NCBI RefSeq assembly: GCF_023973825.1
Contig: NC_090120.1
Coordinates: 1,454,501 to 1,518,500, forward strand
Length of the DNA stretch: 64,000 nucleotides
Direction: 5' to 3'
DNA from: Plasmodium brasilianum
Taxonomy: Eukaryota; Apicomplexa; Aconoidasida; Haemosporida; Plasmodiidae
The notes under the pieces were generated by a model. The model did no database searches. It saw only the letters and a list, made by a program, of their open reading frames with translations, and was not told the origin of the DNA. Position numbers and translations under genes: made by a program. Shown here piece by piece: positions 47,388 through 60,297 of this stretch (within the stretch, counting starts at the first letter, position 1; each line of letters starts with the position of its first letter).

Positions 47388-50300
47388 ATGACCTCTAAAG
47401 AAAGAACGATATCACCCCAGTGTTCTGATGTGAGTTGCTCCAAGGAGAATGATATATTTAGAGTCAAAATATTAACAGAAATAAATGATATGAATAATAA
47501 TGATAAGTTAATAAATCATGAAAATAAGAAAAATATGAGTATTAATCAAATACATAAATTTATCAATAAATTAAAAAATACGAAAGTAACGGATCTGGAA
47601 AAGAGTGGCTTAAAGAATTTACAAGATGATATAAAACACTTAAATATAAGTAAATACTTGAGTGAAATATTAAATTATATATTTAATTTAACATATCATG
47701 TTAATAAATATTCTGACATCTTTCTGTTAATAAATATTATTATATATATAAGTATAAATTATTCTAATGCAAATGAACTTATTGAAAAAATAGCGTTCAT
47801 GAAATTTTTTAAATTAGATGAAGATGACAAAAATTATTTTTTTATAATTTTTCATGATTTGTATAATAATATTAAAGAAGTGAACGTTTCTACAATTGGA
47901 GAGGATGTTGCGAGTACGGAATGCCCGCGTAAGGAAGTGGTACAACCATTAGAAGTGGTAGTACAGGCAAAAATGGAAGAGAAGGTGCCCCTACCATTTC
48001 ATTTGCCGCTCTGCAGCAGTAGTAAACTTCCTGCATATGATAATACTGTTAATCGTATGCATAGTCAAGAGAGGAAATGTGAAAATGCAAATGGAAGGGA
48101 ATCAGAGGCGGACCAACCTAATGTAGAACATAAGGGTGGAAATGGTGGCAGCTATAGTACTCGTGGCAGTGTAAGCAGCGATGGGATAAATAAAAAAACA
48201 AACTACGAGAATGGGAAGGACAAGCAGGATGTGAAGACAGAAACTATGGAAAAGGAAAAGGAAGAAATTAATGATATACAAAAGTTGAAAGAGCTAAAGA
48301 GCATGATTTTTAAAAGGCTAATTTGTTACATTAACAAAGACAGTGAAGAAAGCGATAATTTCTTATTCGAATGTAATATATTCGCTAGTGATAATAAGGA
48401 AATAAAATTTTCCAAAAAAAACACTATTGATAAAAAGGCGTACATGCGTGAGATGTTAAATGATAGTGATCTAATGAAAAAAATTGAAAAGAAAAATAAA
48501 ATAAGAAAGATATTGTTATGTATGTATTTCGAATTAGTTTTATTTAAAATATGTAATAATATCGATTTATTGATATATATGTTTATAAACATCACTTTTT
48601 TTTTTACATTAAATTTTGATATTGAAATAGCTGATAAGGAGAAATTAATAACAGCTAGCCAAGAAAAAAAAGATCTGAACTGTGCAGGTGCATCTGATAT
48701 GTTATCTAGCATTAAAAAGTGTCTAATTGTGAACACGGTAATTACTTACGATTACTTCTTTACTAATTCGAGCACACTGTTTAGTGAAAAGAGCAAAGCA
48801 CCAGATGAGTTTGAGAAACATAACCATGCAGAAATAATACCAGTGGAAGTGGAACTAACACACCTTGCGGTTATGAACACAAGTGAATGTGCAAAGGGGG
48901 GTTCCTGCAGTGGGAGCGGCGGGGATATAGCAGGAAGAAGCAGCAACAGAGGTGAAAGTAGCAATGGCGGCAGTAGCAATGGCGGAAGTAGCAATGGCGG
49001 AAGTAACAGCATCCATTGTAACAACATCTGCAGTGGAGCTGGCGTGGTAGCTCCGTCGTGCCTGGAGCACATGAACGAAGTGAAGGCCTATGTTAGAAAT
49101 TTCTTTTGCTTTTTTTACAATAACAGTATGTATAATTTGTTGATATATTTATATGCCGAGCATGTAGTGAATGAATACAGCAGTACCAACGACAGAAAAG
49201 GCTGTGTAAAAGAGGAATACGAATTTTTTAAAATATATGGTAAGAGCAAAAAGTTATGTGTATATTTTGATTTAAAGAAATACTGCTTGGATAGTATACA
49301 AATAAAAGGAATTGATGTGTTAGGGTTAAAAGAAGAAAGTTATAAACACATAAAAATATTTGACAATATTAAGAACAGAAATGAGGGGGAAAGAGAAATT
49401 ATTATCGACGAAACGAATTCTATATGGAATAATGAGGAAGAAAAATTATTTTACACAAAATTTCCTGATTACTCAAATATGAACATAACTCTAAATGAGG
49501 ATGATAATGATGAGGAGGAGACGCATATGAGTATTAACGCGAATGGAAATATTAACGCAAATGGGAATATTAGAGCGAACGCGAATATAACCAATTCGAG
49601 GCATGAACATATTATGACCACGTCAGGCGAATATGCAAATAGTAGAGGCATGAAAAAAGGCAAGGAATCGGAGCAAGGAATGGAAAATAAAATGGTCAGT
49701 GATCATTCAATGAGGGAAAAAAAAAATGATGAAGGAAATAAAAAGGAAAGTGGCATCACTCGTTGGAGTAGTAGCACACACGGGAGTGGCAGTGTTGTGA
49801 GCAGTAGCATATATGAGAGTGGGAATATGGGTAGTGGAACGGCTAGCATTGGGTTAGGGAGCACTACAAAAAGCGGAGGTAAAAAAAAGGAATTCGGCAG
49901 CTATCTTGACAAAATAATAAATATGAACAGCGAAAAGGATGTGGAGGACAACGTGATGGTGTTTTTGCTTAACTACAACACAAAGAAAAAAAGAAAAATT
50001 ATAGCGCACACAATTATACACATTAACAAAGTTATGATTAATTTAATTCCGTTTTATTGCAGATACATTGCAATTATAAACAAGTATGCAAAAGATATGT
50101 ATTTGATCATTATTGAGGAGCTAAAAAGGATAGTTGAGAAATTTATAAAGGAAAAATTACCATGTCAAAATAAAAAAATGAAATGTATTAAATATATTTG
50201 TGAGTTAACAAAATTTAAATTATTAGAAATGTTGTATATTTTAGATATTATAAATTTGCTTATCGAAAATTTTACTTCAGATCATGCTGAGTTGTGTTTT

Positions 50301-52433
50301 TACATTTTGGACCATTGTTCATTACTCTTGTTAAATAATTCAAAGACACATATACGTTTTTTAAATATTTTTCAAAAAATAAAAAAGAAAATTAAAAATG
50401 CAAAAAATTTATCCATATCCCAAGAATTCTTATTCGAAGAATGTTCAATTAAAATTGATAATTTCATTACGAAGAATAGTAAAAGAAAAAAGAAGGTATC
50501 AAAATATACAGAAGAAGAATTAAAAAAAAAATTTTTTTTAAAAAAATTATTATATGAAGATTTAGAAAACACAAAAGCAGATAACATTTGTTTATATATA
50601 AGAAGATTTAATTGGGATGATAATTTTGTTACGTACACTTTGAAGAAATATATTTTTAAATATTTACTTTATATGAGTATATATCAAATAAACAATTTAG
50701 CGTCTTTTTTATTCTCTCTAGCTATGTATAAACCTTATTTCGTTACACAAATAATTGATGAATTGTATGAAAGAATTATTACAATAATTGAAAAAAATGA
50801 TTTCCAAAAATTTGCTTTCCTAATTCAGTATGCTCATCTTTTTGCAGAGTTATATATATATAAGCTATTAAACTCATCTAACATTTTGGACTTATTATAT
50901 TTTTTAATATCCTTTTCTGACATAGACATGTTTAATTTTCATCATATATCTTCAGTGTACAACTTCTATAATGATAATAAGTTTTATTTTCATCAAATTA
51001 GGACAAGAATATTGTACAGTCAACAGGGAAATGGTGGAAAAGCGTTTCAACAGGGACGTGGTTTAGAGGGAAAAAATAATATGCATAGTGAAAGAGAGGA
51101 CAAGACAATGCATGATATATCTTCTGGGTGTCTGAGTAAAGGGGAGCAGCTTATCCAAATTGGGGGTCGTACAGTTAATGATAGGGCTCATAAAGAGTGT
51201 AACTCATCGTGCAAAGATGAGATTGGCCTATCCGGTAAAGAAGAGATTGACCTCTCCGAAAGAAGACCCAGTAGACACAGGGTAGAGGAAGAATTTTTCT
51301 ATTGTGATAATTACGAGGACAGCTTTTACAAATTTTTGTTCATAAATAGGAGAAACCCAGTGTTTTATAATATTGTATGTGATGCTAACAATAACAGTTA
51401 CATTAACATCAAGATGATATGCATAATAGTAGAGAGGTGTTCGAATTATTTTAAAAATGCTCCTGTAATGAAATATAAGTTGGATAAATTTCTTTTATTT
51501 TTTATGCGCTTTTTATTCCTTTTAGAACCATTACCTGTATATATCAGCAATATAACTAGCACTATATTAAATACTAATTTGCAAGGAATGAATAACGTGA
51601 AAACTATAAAGGAGATAGATATATACATATTTAAAATGTTGAATGCAGAATATAAGATATACTTAAATGGGATAAGCAAAAGTGGTAAATGTTTTTCTGT
51701 ATCAGTGGAAGACTTACGTATTTCTTTCGATATGACACATAAGCAGAATGATAGAGGATGTAACAAGAATGATACTATGGATGGTTGGCATAGTCGTTAT
51801 AGTCAGCATAGACCACACAGTCCGCACAAGAGTGTGGATGATTATCGTAATAAGGAGTGGAGCAAATTCACTCATGATCATAGGGATGGTAACGATTTAT
51901 CGTATCGTAATTTTCACGATAAAGAAAAAACATTAACGAGGAGAGGAATGAATACATCATTCAATGAAATAATGAATGCGAAAATGAATGCAAAAATGAA
52001 TGCAAAAATGAATGATACATTGAATGATACATTGAATGATACATTGAATGAAACAGTGAATGAAACAGTGAATGAAACAGTGAATGTACCAACGGATGAC
52101 AGAAAACACGACTGTGCAAAAATGAAGAGCAAAGGAATAGTACATCATGCGGGGAATGTAAAAGAAATGGAAGAACAAGATGAAGAAAAGGATGATGTTA
52201 TCTATATGCACAAATTTAATTTGTCAGGCGAGGAAAATCAAAAAATAAAAAAAAATAAAAATATTAATTTAATGCAGTATGCCATGGATAAAGAAATTGA
52301 TGAAATAATTAATGCCTCAATAAAGGAAAATAGACTATCTAAAATTAAAAAAGTTAAACGCATTACTAACATTAAGAATGACAAGTTATATAGTAAGCTG
52401 CTCAACAAAACAAGTCTACGCAGAGATATGTAA
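47388..52433 (+). CDS. UPF2: UPF2, regulator of nonsense-mediated mRNA decay
   Basis: A single exon of 1,681 residues. UPF2 bridges UPF1 and UPF3 in nonsense-mediated decay. Three MIF4G-type helical regions can be followed. The first (about 45-135) has [18 protein letters not shown] and [14 protein letters not shown]. The second (about 835-1030) has [29 protein letters not shown] and [16 protein letters not shown]. The third (about 1060-1190, continuing at about 1340-1400) has [34 protein letters not shown] and [13 protein letters not shown]. Long Asn/Ser/Gly and Lys/Glu inserts separate them, making the protein longer than the 1,272-residue human one. The C-terminal 120 residues are acidic then basic, the position of the UPF1-binding region, but I cannot confirm its motif. 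A block of 12-bp coding repeats lies at 51961-52085. Confidence 0.88.
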   Translation: MTSKERTISPQCSDVSCSKENDIFRVKILTEINDMNNNDKLINHENKKNMSINQIHKFINKLKNTKVTDLEKSGLKNLQDDIKHLNISKYLSEILNYIFNLTYHVNKYSDIFLLINIIIYISINYSNANELIEKIAFMKFFKLDEDDKNYFFIIFHDLYNNIKEVNVSTIGEDVASTECPRKEVVQPLEVVVQAKMEEKVPLPFHLPLCSSSKLPAYDNTVNRMHSQERKCENANGRESEADQPNVEHKGGNGGSYSTRGSVSSDGINKKTNYENGKDKQDVKTETMEKEKEEINDIQKLKELKSMIFKRLICYINKDSEESDNFLFECNIFASDNKEIKFSKKNTIDKKAYMREMLNDSDLMKKIEKKNKIRKILLCMYFELVLFKICNNIDLLIYMFINITFFFTLNFDIEIADKEKLITASQEKKDLNCAGASDMLSSIKKCLIVNTVITYDYFFTNSSTLFSEKSKAPDEFEKHNHAEIIPVEVELTHLAVMNTSECAKGGSCSGSGGDIAGRSSNRGESSNGGSSNGGSSNGGSNSIHCNNICSGAGVVAPSCLEHMNEVKAYVRNFFCFFYNNSMYNLLIYLYAEHVVNEYSSTNDRKGCVKEEYEFFKIYGKSKKLCVYFDLKKYCLDSIQIKGIDVLGLKEESYKHIKIFDNIKNRNEGEREIIIDETNSIWNNEEEKLFYTKFPDYSNMNITLNEDDNDEEETHMSINANGNINANGNIRANANITNSRHEHIMTTSGEYANSRGMKKGKESEQGMENKMVSDHSMREKKNDEGNKKESGITRWSSSTHGSGSVVSSSIYESGNMGSGTASIGLGSTTKSGGKKKEFGSYLDKIINMNSEKDVEDNVMVFLLNYNTKKKRKIIAHTIIHINKVMINLIPFYCRYIAIINKYAKDMYLIIIEELKRIVEKFIKEKLPCQNKKMKCIKYICELTKFKLLEMLYILDIINLLIENFTSDHAELCFYILDHCSLLLLNNSKTHIRFLNIFQKIKKKIKNAKNLSISQEFLFEECSIKIDNFITKNSKRKKKVSKYTEEELKKKFFLKKLLYEDLENTKADNICLYIRRFNWDDNFVTYTLKKYIFKYLLYMSIYQINNLASFLFSLAMYKPYFVTQIIDELYERIITIIEKNDFQKFAFLIQYAHLFAELYIYKLLNSSNILDLLYFLISFSDIDMFNFHHISSVYNFYNDNKFYFHQIRTRILYSQQGNGGKAFQQGRGLEGKNNMHSEREDKTMHDISSGCLSKGEQLIQIGGRTVNDRAHKECNSSCKDEIGLSGKEEIDLSERRPSRHRVEEEFFYCDNYEDSFYKFLFINRRNPVFYNIVCDANNNSYINIKMICIIVERCSNYFKNAPVMKYKLDKFLLFFMRFLFLLEPLPVYISNITSTILNTNLQGMNNVKTIKEIDIYIFKMLNAEYKIYLNGISKSGKCFSVSVEDLRISFDMTHKQNDRGCNKNDTMDGWHSRYSQHRPHSPHKSVDDYRNKEWSKFTHDHRDGNDLSYRNFHDKEKTLTRRGMNTSFNEIMNAKMNAKMNAKMNDTLNDTLNDTLNETVNETVNETVNVPTDDRKHDCAKMKSKGIVHHAGNVKEMEEQDEEKDDVIYMHKFNLSGEENQKIKKNKNINLMQYAMDKEIDEIINASIKENRLSKIKKVKRITNIKNDKLYSKLLNKTSLRRDM
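51961..52085 (+). repeat. Nested 12-bp coding repeats in UPF2
   Basis: A 12-bp register beginning aatg- runs through about ten units and falls into three successive homogeneous blocks: three NAKM units, three ND(T)L units and three NE(T)V units, ending at NVPTDD. The frame is preserved. Confidence 0.9.
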
Positions 52434-53401
52434 CGTTCTTTGTAAGTCTCCTCTCCAAGGATGTTACACCATTGGGATGTTAAGTGAGCGATGCAAGTAG
52501 GGACTAAATCCTTGCCTTCTTCAAAAGAAAACGAAAAGGTAACGAACCGCAAAAATTAAAAAAAAAAAGAGAAAATCTAAAAAAAATGAGCAAAAAAAAA
52601 AAAAAAAAAAGGTTCCTTGCGCAGGCCATATCGAAGAAGCTCCGTTTTTCAACATGTATAATATAAAACCTAATATAAAATGCAATGCATTGTGTGGTGC
52701 ATTATAATTTGCAGTGCGATGTGAGGTGTTCTATAATAATAGGAGAAACGTACTATCCCTGTTGAACAAAAAATCTTCCCAGAGGAGTTTACTGCATCAT
52801 ATATATTATATGTACTTAGCAGAAGACAAGTAGGACAAACAAAAAAAAAAAACAAAAAAAAAAGAAATTGAAATTGAAAATTTATATGCTCATAATAAAA
52901 CATATAATGAAAAACGCTACATAGTGTGCATAAGAGAACTATATAATATTTAGTGTATTGTATTATGCAAAAAAGGCAGATTGTTTCTTTTTTTTTTTTT
53001 TTTTTTTGGCGAAATGTACTGTTGAGTGAAATCATATCTTTTTCATATAAAATATTAGGGTGCGCATATGCTGCTGTATATTTGATAGTATACTTATAAA
53101 CAGATATAAGGTTTTGCGCTTGTAGCAGATGTAAAATTTAACCTACAACATGAACGTATGCATACGTATTAGATATATATATGTATGTGAAATACATTAT
53201 TTTAATTTTTTTTTTCCCGCCTGTACGAAAAGAAAAACACTGATATTTTAATATTTTTTTTTTTTTTTTTTTGTTCAAATAAAACCAAAGGAACGCGTTT
53301 ATAATTTTTTTTGTCTTTAACGTGACCTTCACGAATTGTTTCTTTTTTTTCGCAAAAATAAATTTATCTCACCCAGACCATTGGGTAAATATATACACAA
53401 A

Positions 53402-53438
<37 letters not shown>

Positions 53439-55844
53439 AATGTGTGCGTATAGGCCCTCGCAAATATTGCGTTTAATCAACATGCTGTTTTGATTATAAT
53501 AATAAGTACCTTTTTTTATTTTATTTTATTTTTATTAACTAGGCATATTTTGTACACGAACTAATTAAACTCTGCTTTTGTTAAAGTCCCTTTTAAATGC
53601 TTACAAACGTTAGAATGGTGGGTTGTTTTTTTAAACATACGTGTGGTACATACATAAATTGTTCATATATTTATAACAAATTATTTGCATTTCATTTATA
53701 AATTTGTAGTTTATTTACAAATTATTATTTATTTATAATTCATCTTTTACTATTTATTTATAATTTATAATTTATAATTCATCATTTATTATTTATTTAT
53801 AATTTATTATATGCCATTTATTTGTTCTTCATTATTTATTTGATTTTCAATTTTTTTCTTTTCATCATTTATTATTTATTTTTATATCTCTACCCTCATG
53901 TTATAAAGTATGAAGGGTTGAAGAACTATACAATCTCAGCGCAAACAGGTGTATTATATATAATTGGACTTAATTGCAAATGGAATTTATTATATATCTT
54001 GGAAATTACAAAAAGGAAAAAAAAAAAAAAATAATAATAATATAAAATAAAATATAAAAAAAAGTAATAGCATTATTGTACATATTACAGCCGAAAATAA
54101 TAATAAAAATATTTGTAATTATAACTGCAGAAAAATTAAGAACATAAAAAAAAAAAAAAAAAATCTATACCAAATTACCAAACACTGAATATTTTTTCGC
54201 ATATACACCGGAGCTGCATACTTTTTTTTCATATATAATAAACTCGTTTTCAGATTTTCCCGAAAATTTTTGTAATTAGATGGGGTTCCTATAACAACAC
54301 AATAAATATTATTAATGGGGAAACTTCAAGTAATGTTATATATATGTAAATTTACATTTATATATATATACTTGAGAAACGTAAACAATATATATAGAAT
54401 GTATATAAACTATAACACCGTTGCTCTATTATACTAGGCTCAATTTCATAATTTAGTGTATAACATATTTTATTTGCCCTATTATATTGTGCGTTTCCAG
54501 CTCTTTTTAATTTTTTTTTCATTTTACCTTGTTATATTATGATTTATTATGATATATTATGATTTAATATGATACATTATGATTTATTATGATACATTAT
54601 GATTTATTATGATACATTATGGATAAACTATGATTTATTATGATATATTATATATTTAGTCCGTTTTATTTTATAAAATTTTTTTTTTTTATATATTGAT
54701 TTACTACGTTTTATTTCATTTTACATAACGCATGCAAATCTTACATAATTGTGTATATTTTTCATTTTTCCCATTTTTTTTTTTCTTTTTTCTAGCTCTT
54801 GGTACTCTTATTAGGCTATAGAAATTAGAGGAAAAAACAAGTTTCTAATGAAAAAAATAAAAGAAACTTACTAATTTAAATAAAATTAAAGGAAAATTAA
54901 ATATTAAAATTTAAGAAAAATTCCTACAAATGCATAGTACTCATTATATATATATAGTACTTGTTTATACAAATTAGATATTGTAGGTAAATATGTAATA
55001 TAAGAACGCATATATTATACATACATATATATATAACATATAACACTGATATAACAATAAATTAACATTCAACATTTACTTTTATATCACACTCATATCA
55101 CAATCATAGATTAGGTCCTCCAAAATCATAGCATATAAAAATTATATATAATATAACGTCACCACAAAAAAATAAAAGAAAAAAAAATAAAAAGTAAAAT
55201 AATAAAAAAAAAATTTATTTTTAAGCAATTTCATTTAGTATATATAATATATATAATTATGTTATTATTATATATTATTATTGTATAGAGAAAAAATACT
55301 ACATTTCCTTATTAAAAAATTTATAAATTAAATGTTATTTTAATTAAGCAATAAATTTTAACCGATAAATTTTAAGCATTAAATTTTAACCAATAAATTT
55401 TAAGCTTTAAATTTTAACTAATAAATTATGAACAATTAATTTAAAACTAAAAAAATTATGAACAATTAATAATAAATAATATAAGAAAGAGCATTCTTTT
55501 TAAAGTAAATTCCTATTACATTTTTAACGGCACGTTCGTTTTTTATTATTTCAGTTATATGCATAAATATATTAGTCTCTACTTCGTTTTTAAGAATTTT
55601 AGAATTCACTAAATTCTTATTATTAAAATAACCATTTCATTGTAACCCAAATTAATTTTTTTTTTTTTTTTTTTTTTTTGATGAAAAAAACTATACCATA
55701 ATTTATATAATAATAATATTCGCTGTTATCAAATTAACTAATATTAATAAAGTAGTATCTATTTTCTATATTTTTAGAAATAAAAATATATTTATCATTT
55801 TATCATAAATTTATATATTTTTTTTTTTTTAAACCTTTTTCACA
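52434..55844. other. 3.4-kb intergenic region between UPF2 and lipocalin
   Basis: A/T-rich, with poly(A) at about 52593-52609, poly(T) near 52990-53006, an (AT)n tract at 53408-53432, repeated ATTTATAATTTAT motifs at 53690-53820, TATGATTTATTATGATACAT repeats at 54535-54650, TAAATTTTAA(CC/GC) repeats at 55350-55430, and a poly(T) tract at 55658-55679. A short patch of higher G/C at about 53905-53950 (gaagggttgaagaactatac) is unexplained. The 1 kb before the lipocalin ATG presumably carries a strong promoter. Confidence 0.6.
54535..54650. repeat. 20-bp TATGATTTATTATGATACAT repeat
   Basis: About five copies of tatgatttattatgatacat-type units with small variants, about 1.2 kb upstream of the lipocalin gene. 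Confidence 0.75.
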
Positions 55845-57223
55845 ATGATAAAAGCATTTTTTTTGTTTTTCGTTTGTTTATTGCTCTCCACAGTTAGAGC
55901 AACCGATAATACCAACAATGTAAGAAAATAAATAGAAAAAAAAAAAAAAAAGGGGCGACAACCCCTGCCACCTATATACATTACATCTATACATATCTAT
56001 ATATTTGTTACATACGTGAAAAAAGCGTTTAATTCGTGTTAATACCTGTTCTATATGTGTGCCATTGCAGCTACATAAAATAGTAGTTAGCTATATATGG
56101 GGGCAAATACTTGTACCCTGTATGTTGACGGCTGTTTTTATGCTTAATATGCGTAAATTTCATGTGTAAATATACATCATTTTACATGTACGCGTACATG
56201 TATAATGGGTAACGTGTTGGCATTATGTATGTTATATATATTATGTATATATTCATTTATGTATTATATAAGCATGCATGCGTTATATATGTATGTATGT
56301 ATTATATAAGCATGTATGCGTTATATATGTGCGGATGTGTTATATACGTATGTATATGTTATATATGTATGTATGTGTTATGTATGTATTATATAAGCAT
56401 ATATGCGCTATATATGTGCGGATGTGTTGTATATGTATGTATGTGTTGTATATGTATGTATGTGTTATATATGTATGTATGTGTTATATATGTATGTATG
56501 TGTTATATATGTATGTATGTGTTATATATGTATGTATGTGTTATATATGTATGTATGTGTTATATATGTATGTATGTGTTATATATGTATGTATGTGTTA
56601 TATATGTATATATGATTGATCTGATCGTTCATTAATTTCCCCCCGTTTGCGCAATTTTGTAGGATGGCCTTGTTCACATAATAACAAAGAACATCGACTT
56701 GAAACAATTACAAGGAACCTTTTATGAAATAGCAACCAATGCATCAGATAAAATTTTCCCAGGATTATTATGTAGATGTACTAAATACGAATTTTCAGGA
56801 TTAAAGAGAGATGGAAATTTAGGGTATATTTTAATCAACTTCAGTTGTGATAGAAATTTCTTATTCGGTGAACAGAAATCCGAAATGACTTTTAAATTAA
56901 TATTAAATAAACCAGTTGACGAAAATACAACAACTGTTGAAGAATTTAATGCAAGTATTTACTTAGTCCAAGGAAACCAACAAATACTATTAAACAACAA
57001 TGTAAATATAATATATGCTGAAGCCAATGAACAAAATGAATATGAACACTTAATTATTGGTGGCCAGAAATCAACTGAACCAATGATCATATTGTCCAAA
57101 TATAGAACAGTTTTATTAGAAACCTATAACAAACTTTTGAATTCTCTCTACTTAGCTGGATACGAACCATCTCTCTTGAGCTGGCCATTTATCATCCAAA
57201 CAGATCAAACCTTCTGTGATTAA
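55845..57223 (+). CDS. LCN: Secreted lipocalin (PV5/LCN), haem biomineralisation
   Basis: Exons 55845-55919 and 56663-57223 join in phase 0 to give 211 residues. Exon 1 encodes a complete signal peptide (MIKAFFLFFVCLLLSTVRA), cleaved near residue 19. Exon 2 encodes a beta-barrel: LKQLQGTFYEIATNASD matches the lipocalin 'GxWYEIA' motif with Phe-Tyr for Trp-Tyr, followed by CRCTKYEFSG, LGYILINFSCDRNF, ASIYLVQGNQQILL, YEHLIIGGQKSTEPMIILSKYR and a C-terminal helix (LLETYNKLLNSLYLAGY) ending QTDQTFCD. The Cys residues could form disulfides. The Plasmodium orthologue is secreted to the parasitophorous vacuole and food vacuole and controls ordered haemozoin crystal growth. Protein sequence is nearly free of low complexity. 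The 743-bp intron holds a 19-bp array. Confidence 0.93.
56270..56610. repeat. 19-bp GTGTTATATATGTATGTAT array in the lipocalin intron
   Basis: About fifteen copies of gtgttatatatgtatgtat and variants (gtgcgga, aagcatg) occupy almost half of the lipocalin intron. The last eight are nearly identical; earlier ones are diverged. All plus frames are open as Tyr/Val/Cys/Met peptides. Confidence 0.92.
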
Positions 57224-59395
57224 AAAAAAAATATATATATATATATATTATATATATATGTATAATATATATATATATATGATGTTATATTATGTACAAG
57301 AAAAATGAAGCAGAGTTTGTGTGTTATATAGATAGATATGAAGATTTGTATAACATATATATTATATATATATATCCCATTTATGGCAAAACATAATATT
57401 AAAGTGTTGTTCTCATGTTTTTATGTGTTTTCTTCTCGCAAATTGAAGCCAAATGTGTTTTTTACTGCTTTTTATTTTGAGTAAAATTTCCCCACGCGTA
57501 TGTGTATTATTATGTGTGTTATATAATTATTTGCATATGTATATTACACGTGTACAGTATATACATATATATATATATATGCCGTATGTGTTTTGTGCCT
57601 ATGTACTGTATACGTTTTACACCTTTGTTACTTTCAAATATTTTCTTATTTTTAAACGAAAGGGAGCCATTTTAGTATGTTTTTTTTTTTACTGAGTAAT
57701 TTTTTCTTTTTTTTTATGGCAAGATTTTTATTTTTCTTCTGAAATGCTTTTTTTAATGAATATATTTTTGACTGATTGGAATTTTTATTTATTATTATTT
57801 TAATTGATTAGGATATTTATTGTATGGCATTTTTATTTAATTTCATTTTAATTTTTTTCTTTTTAAAACTGCAATTTGATATGACCCATAATTATATATG
57901 GAGTTTTATTTTTATGAAATTAAGAGAAAAAAAGGAATAATCCCTGAAATTTTTGGGCGCAAAATGTTGTAACCTTTCATGATAAATATATACACATATA
58001 TATTTACATATATATATGTTTATATGTATGTATGTGTGTATGTATTGTATATATGTATATATACGGACGAATGTAGAACGGAGAAAAAAAAAAAAGGTGT
58101 AAATATGTACCCACACATAACATGGAGAGGGGGAAACATATATACAGAAATACATTCCTATTTGCATATATGTATGTGTAACATAAACAACACTTATAAC
58201 GTAATATATACATAAGCATAAGTAAAGATAAAATGGACAAAAACGGTTCATTTTATTTCAAATATTTTGAGTGCTTCCATATTTTGTTAACACTTCCATA
58301 ACGTTAATAATTGTTTTTCCCTTTTTCAGAAAAAAAAAAAAAAAAAATTTACATGCTTATATACATACTTGTGTAAGTTAGCTTTTTAATCGCGTTGTTG
58401 CGTATTCTAATGCACGTGAAAAATATTCAAAGTTATAAATAATATGCACCTCCTAGAAGTCAAGAACAAAAATATTTTTTCAGTAGTTACCTTAAAGCTT
58501 TAAAAATTATAGTGAGGAATTGCAAAGGCAATCGGGTAAGCATTTAAGGTATCAAAATGTACACAAGTTCAAATATGCTTAAATAAACGAATAAATATAT
58601 ATATGCCCGTACGTTTATATATGTAAATATATCTATATGCATATATACATATGCTGATATATATGGAGTTTTCACGTTTCGTGCCTATGTTTCTTGTTTC
58701 CCCTAAAATCCTAATATCGCCTATAACCACATATGTCCTGTGTGCACTATGTATAATTTCATATACACATATATATACTTGTATTACAAGAAATAAATGC
58801 ACTTGCTGCCAAATATTTTTTTAAAAGAAACTTATGGGGTAAAAGAGAACAATTTAAATATACATCGTTCACAGTATGTACATATGTATACATATATGCA
58901 TAAATACATCAATACATATATATACATACGTCAAGGTTACAAGTAGTTGAAGGGTGAGAAAAGAAAATACTATGGAATTTTAAATAATGAAAAATGTATG
59001 CACTGAAAATATGTAAGTCGTGTTTTTCCAACTGTTTACCCTTTTTTTCCATTTTTTTTCCAATTTTTTCTTTTTCTTTTCTGCTCTCAAATAGAAGTCA
59101 AAGATGCTTTAAAATAAAATGGAGATATTAGTTTTATATAAATGGAAAAATTATGAAATAAGTATTTTTTTTCTTTTTTTTTTTTCTTATTTGAACATAT
59201 TTGTTTGATTTAAGGCTATGTTGTCACCCTGTCACAGCTTAGTTAGTGTGTATGTTATTATTTACAAGTTATATGACTGGGCTTTATCCATATAATAACC
59301 TGTTCCATATACACAAAGTAAAGAGGGCTATTTTCCTTTTTAAATTGCTTATTTTATAAACAAAATTCCTTGCATATTTAAAAAAAAAAGGGGTA
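57224..59395. other. Intergenic region between lipocalin and the MORN-kinase-like gene
   Basis: Has (AT)n tracts immediately after the lipocalin stop (57230-57280) and at 57562-57580, poly(A) at 58330-58347, and possible short exons: an ATG at 58444 with a donor-like GTAGTT, and an acceptor CTGCTCTCAAATAG at 59095. No consistent gene could be assembled; these may be 5' UTR exons of the downstream gene. Confidence 0.55.
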
Positions 59396-60266
59396 ATGAA
59401 AAGGATTACCAGGGAAGACATACTTTTGAAATATAAGGATAAAGATGATTTTGTTTATTACCATTTGCATAACATATTAACCCACAAGCCGTTTAACGAA
59501 CTTGTAATAAAATGCCCACGCACACAAGCACACACTTTTACTACTTGACAAATATTATAGCTGTTTAAAATTTCTACATACGTGCTATTATATATTCCAA
59601 TTAATTGGCTAGCTCTTTTTTTTTTTTTTTTTTTTTTAAACTATTAAAGATAGAATATGAAAATGGGGACACTTACATAGGAACAACAGAAAAAAGACGA
59701 AGACACGGCTATGGTTATTACATATACAAGGATAGTAAGTCCATATATCAAGGGTAAGAAACAAAAGAAGAAGCATAATGTTTTTTGAAGTTTTATAAAA
59801 TTCAAAAGCGTAGCTATATTTTTTATTTTTCCCCTGTTTGTTATAATATTGCACAATTACACTATATATAATTTTACCTATATATGCATAATTCACATCA
59901 TATCAGGAATGTTAAGACCTATGTGGTTATCATTTTATTTGTAACTCCTATTAATGGTGTTTATATGTGCTTTTCCATATATATAGGATATGGAAGGAAA
60001 ACACAAAAAGCGGCTTTGGGATACTCTACAATGAAAAGGAAGTTATTTATTCAGGTAAAATGAAATCTTGCTACAATCTTACCATCATTTTTTCTGTGCA
60101 CCTTTTTTATATTTTAAATTAAAGGGGTTTATCCTAAATAATGTTGTGATTTTACATTTTGTGTTCCAGTTGCTAGTACACATTCTCCATTTTGCATTAA
60201 TTTTAACGAAAAAATTAAAAAAAATAAAGTAAATGTAAAATAGCGCATAATAAAACAATATAACGT

Positions 60267-60297
<31 letters not shown>

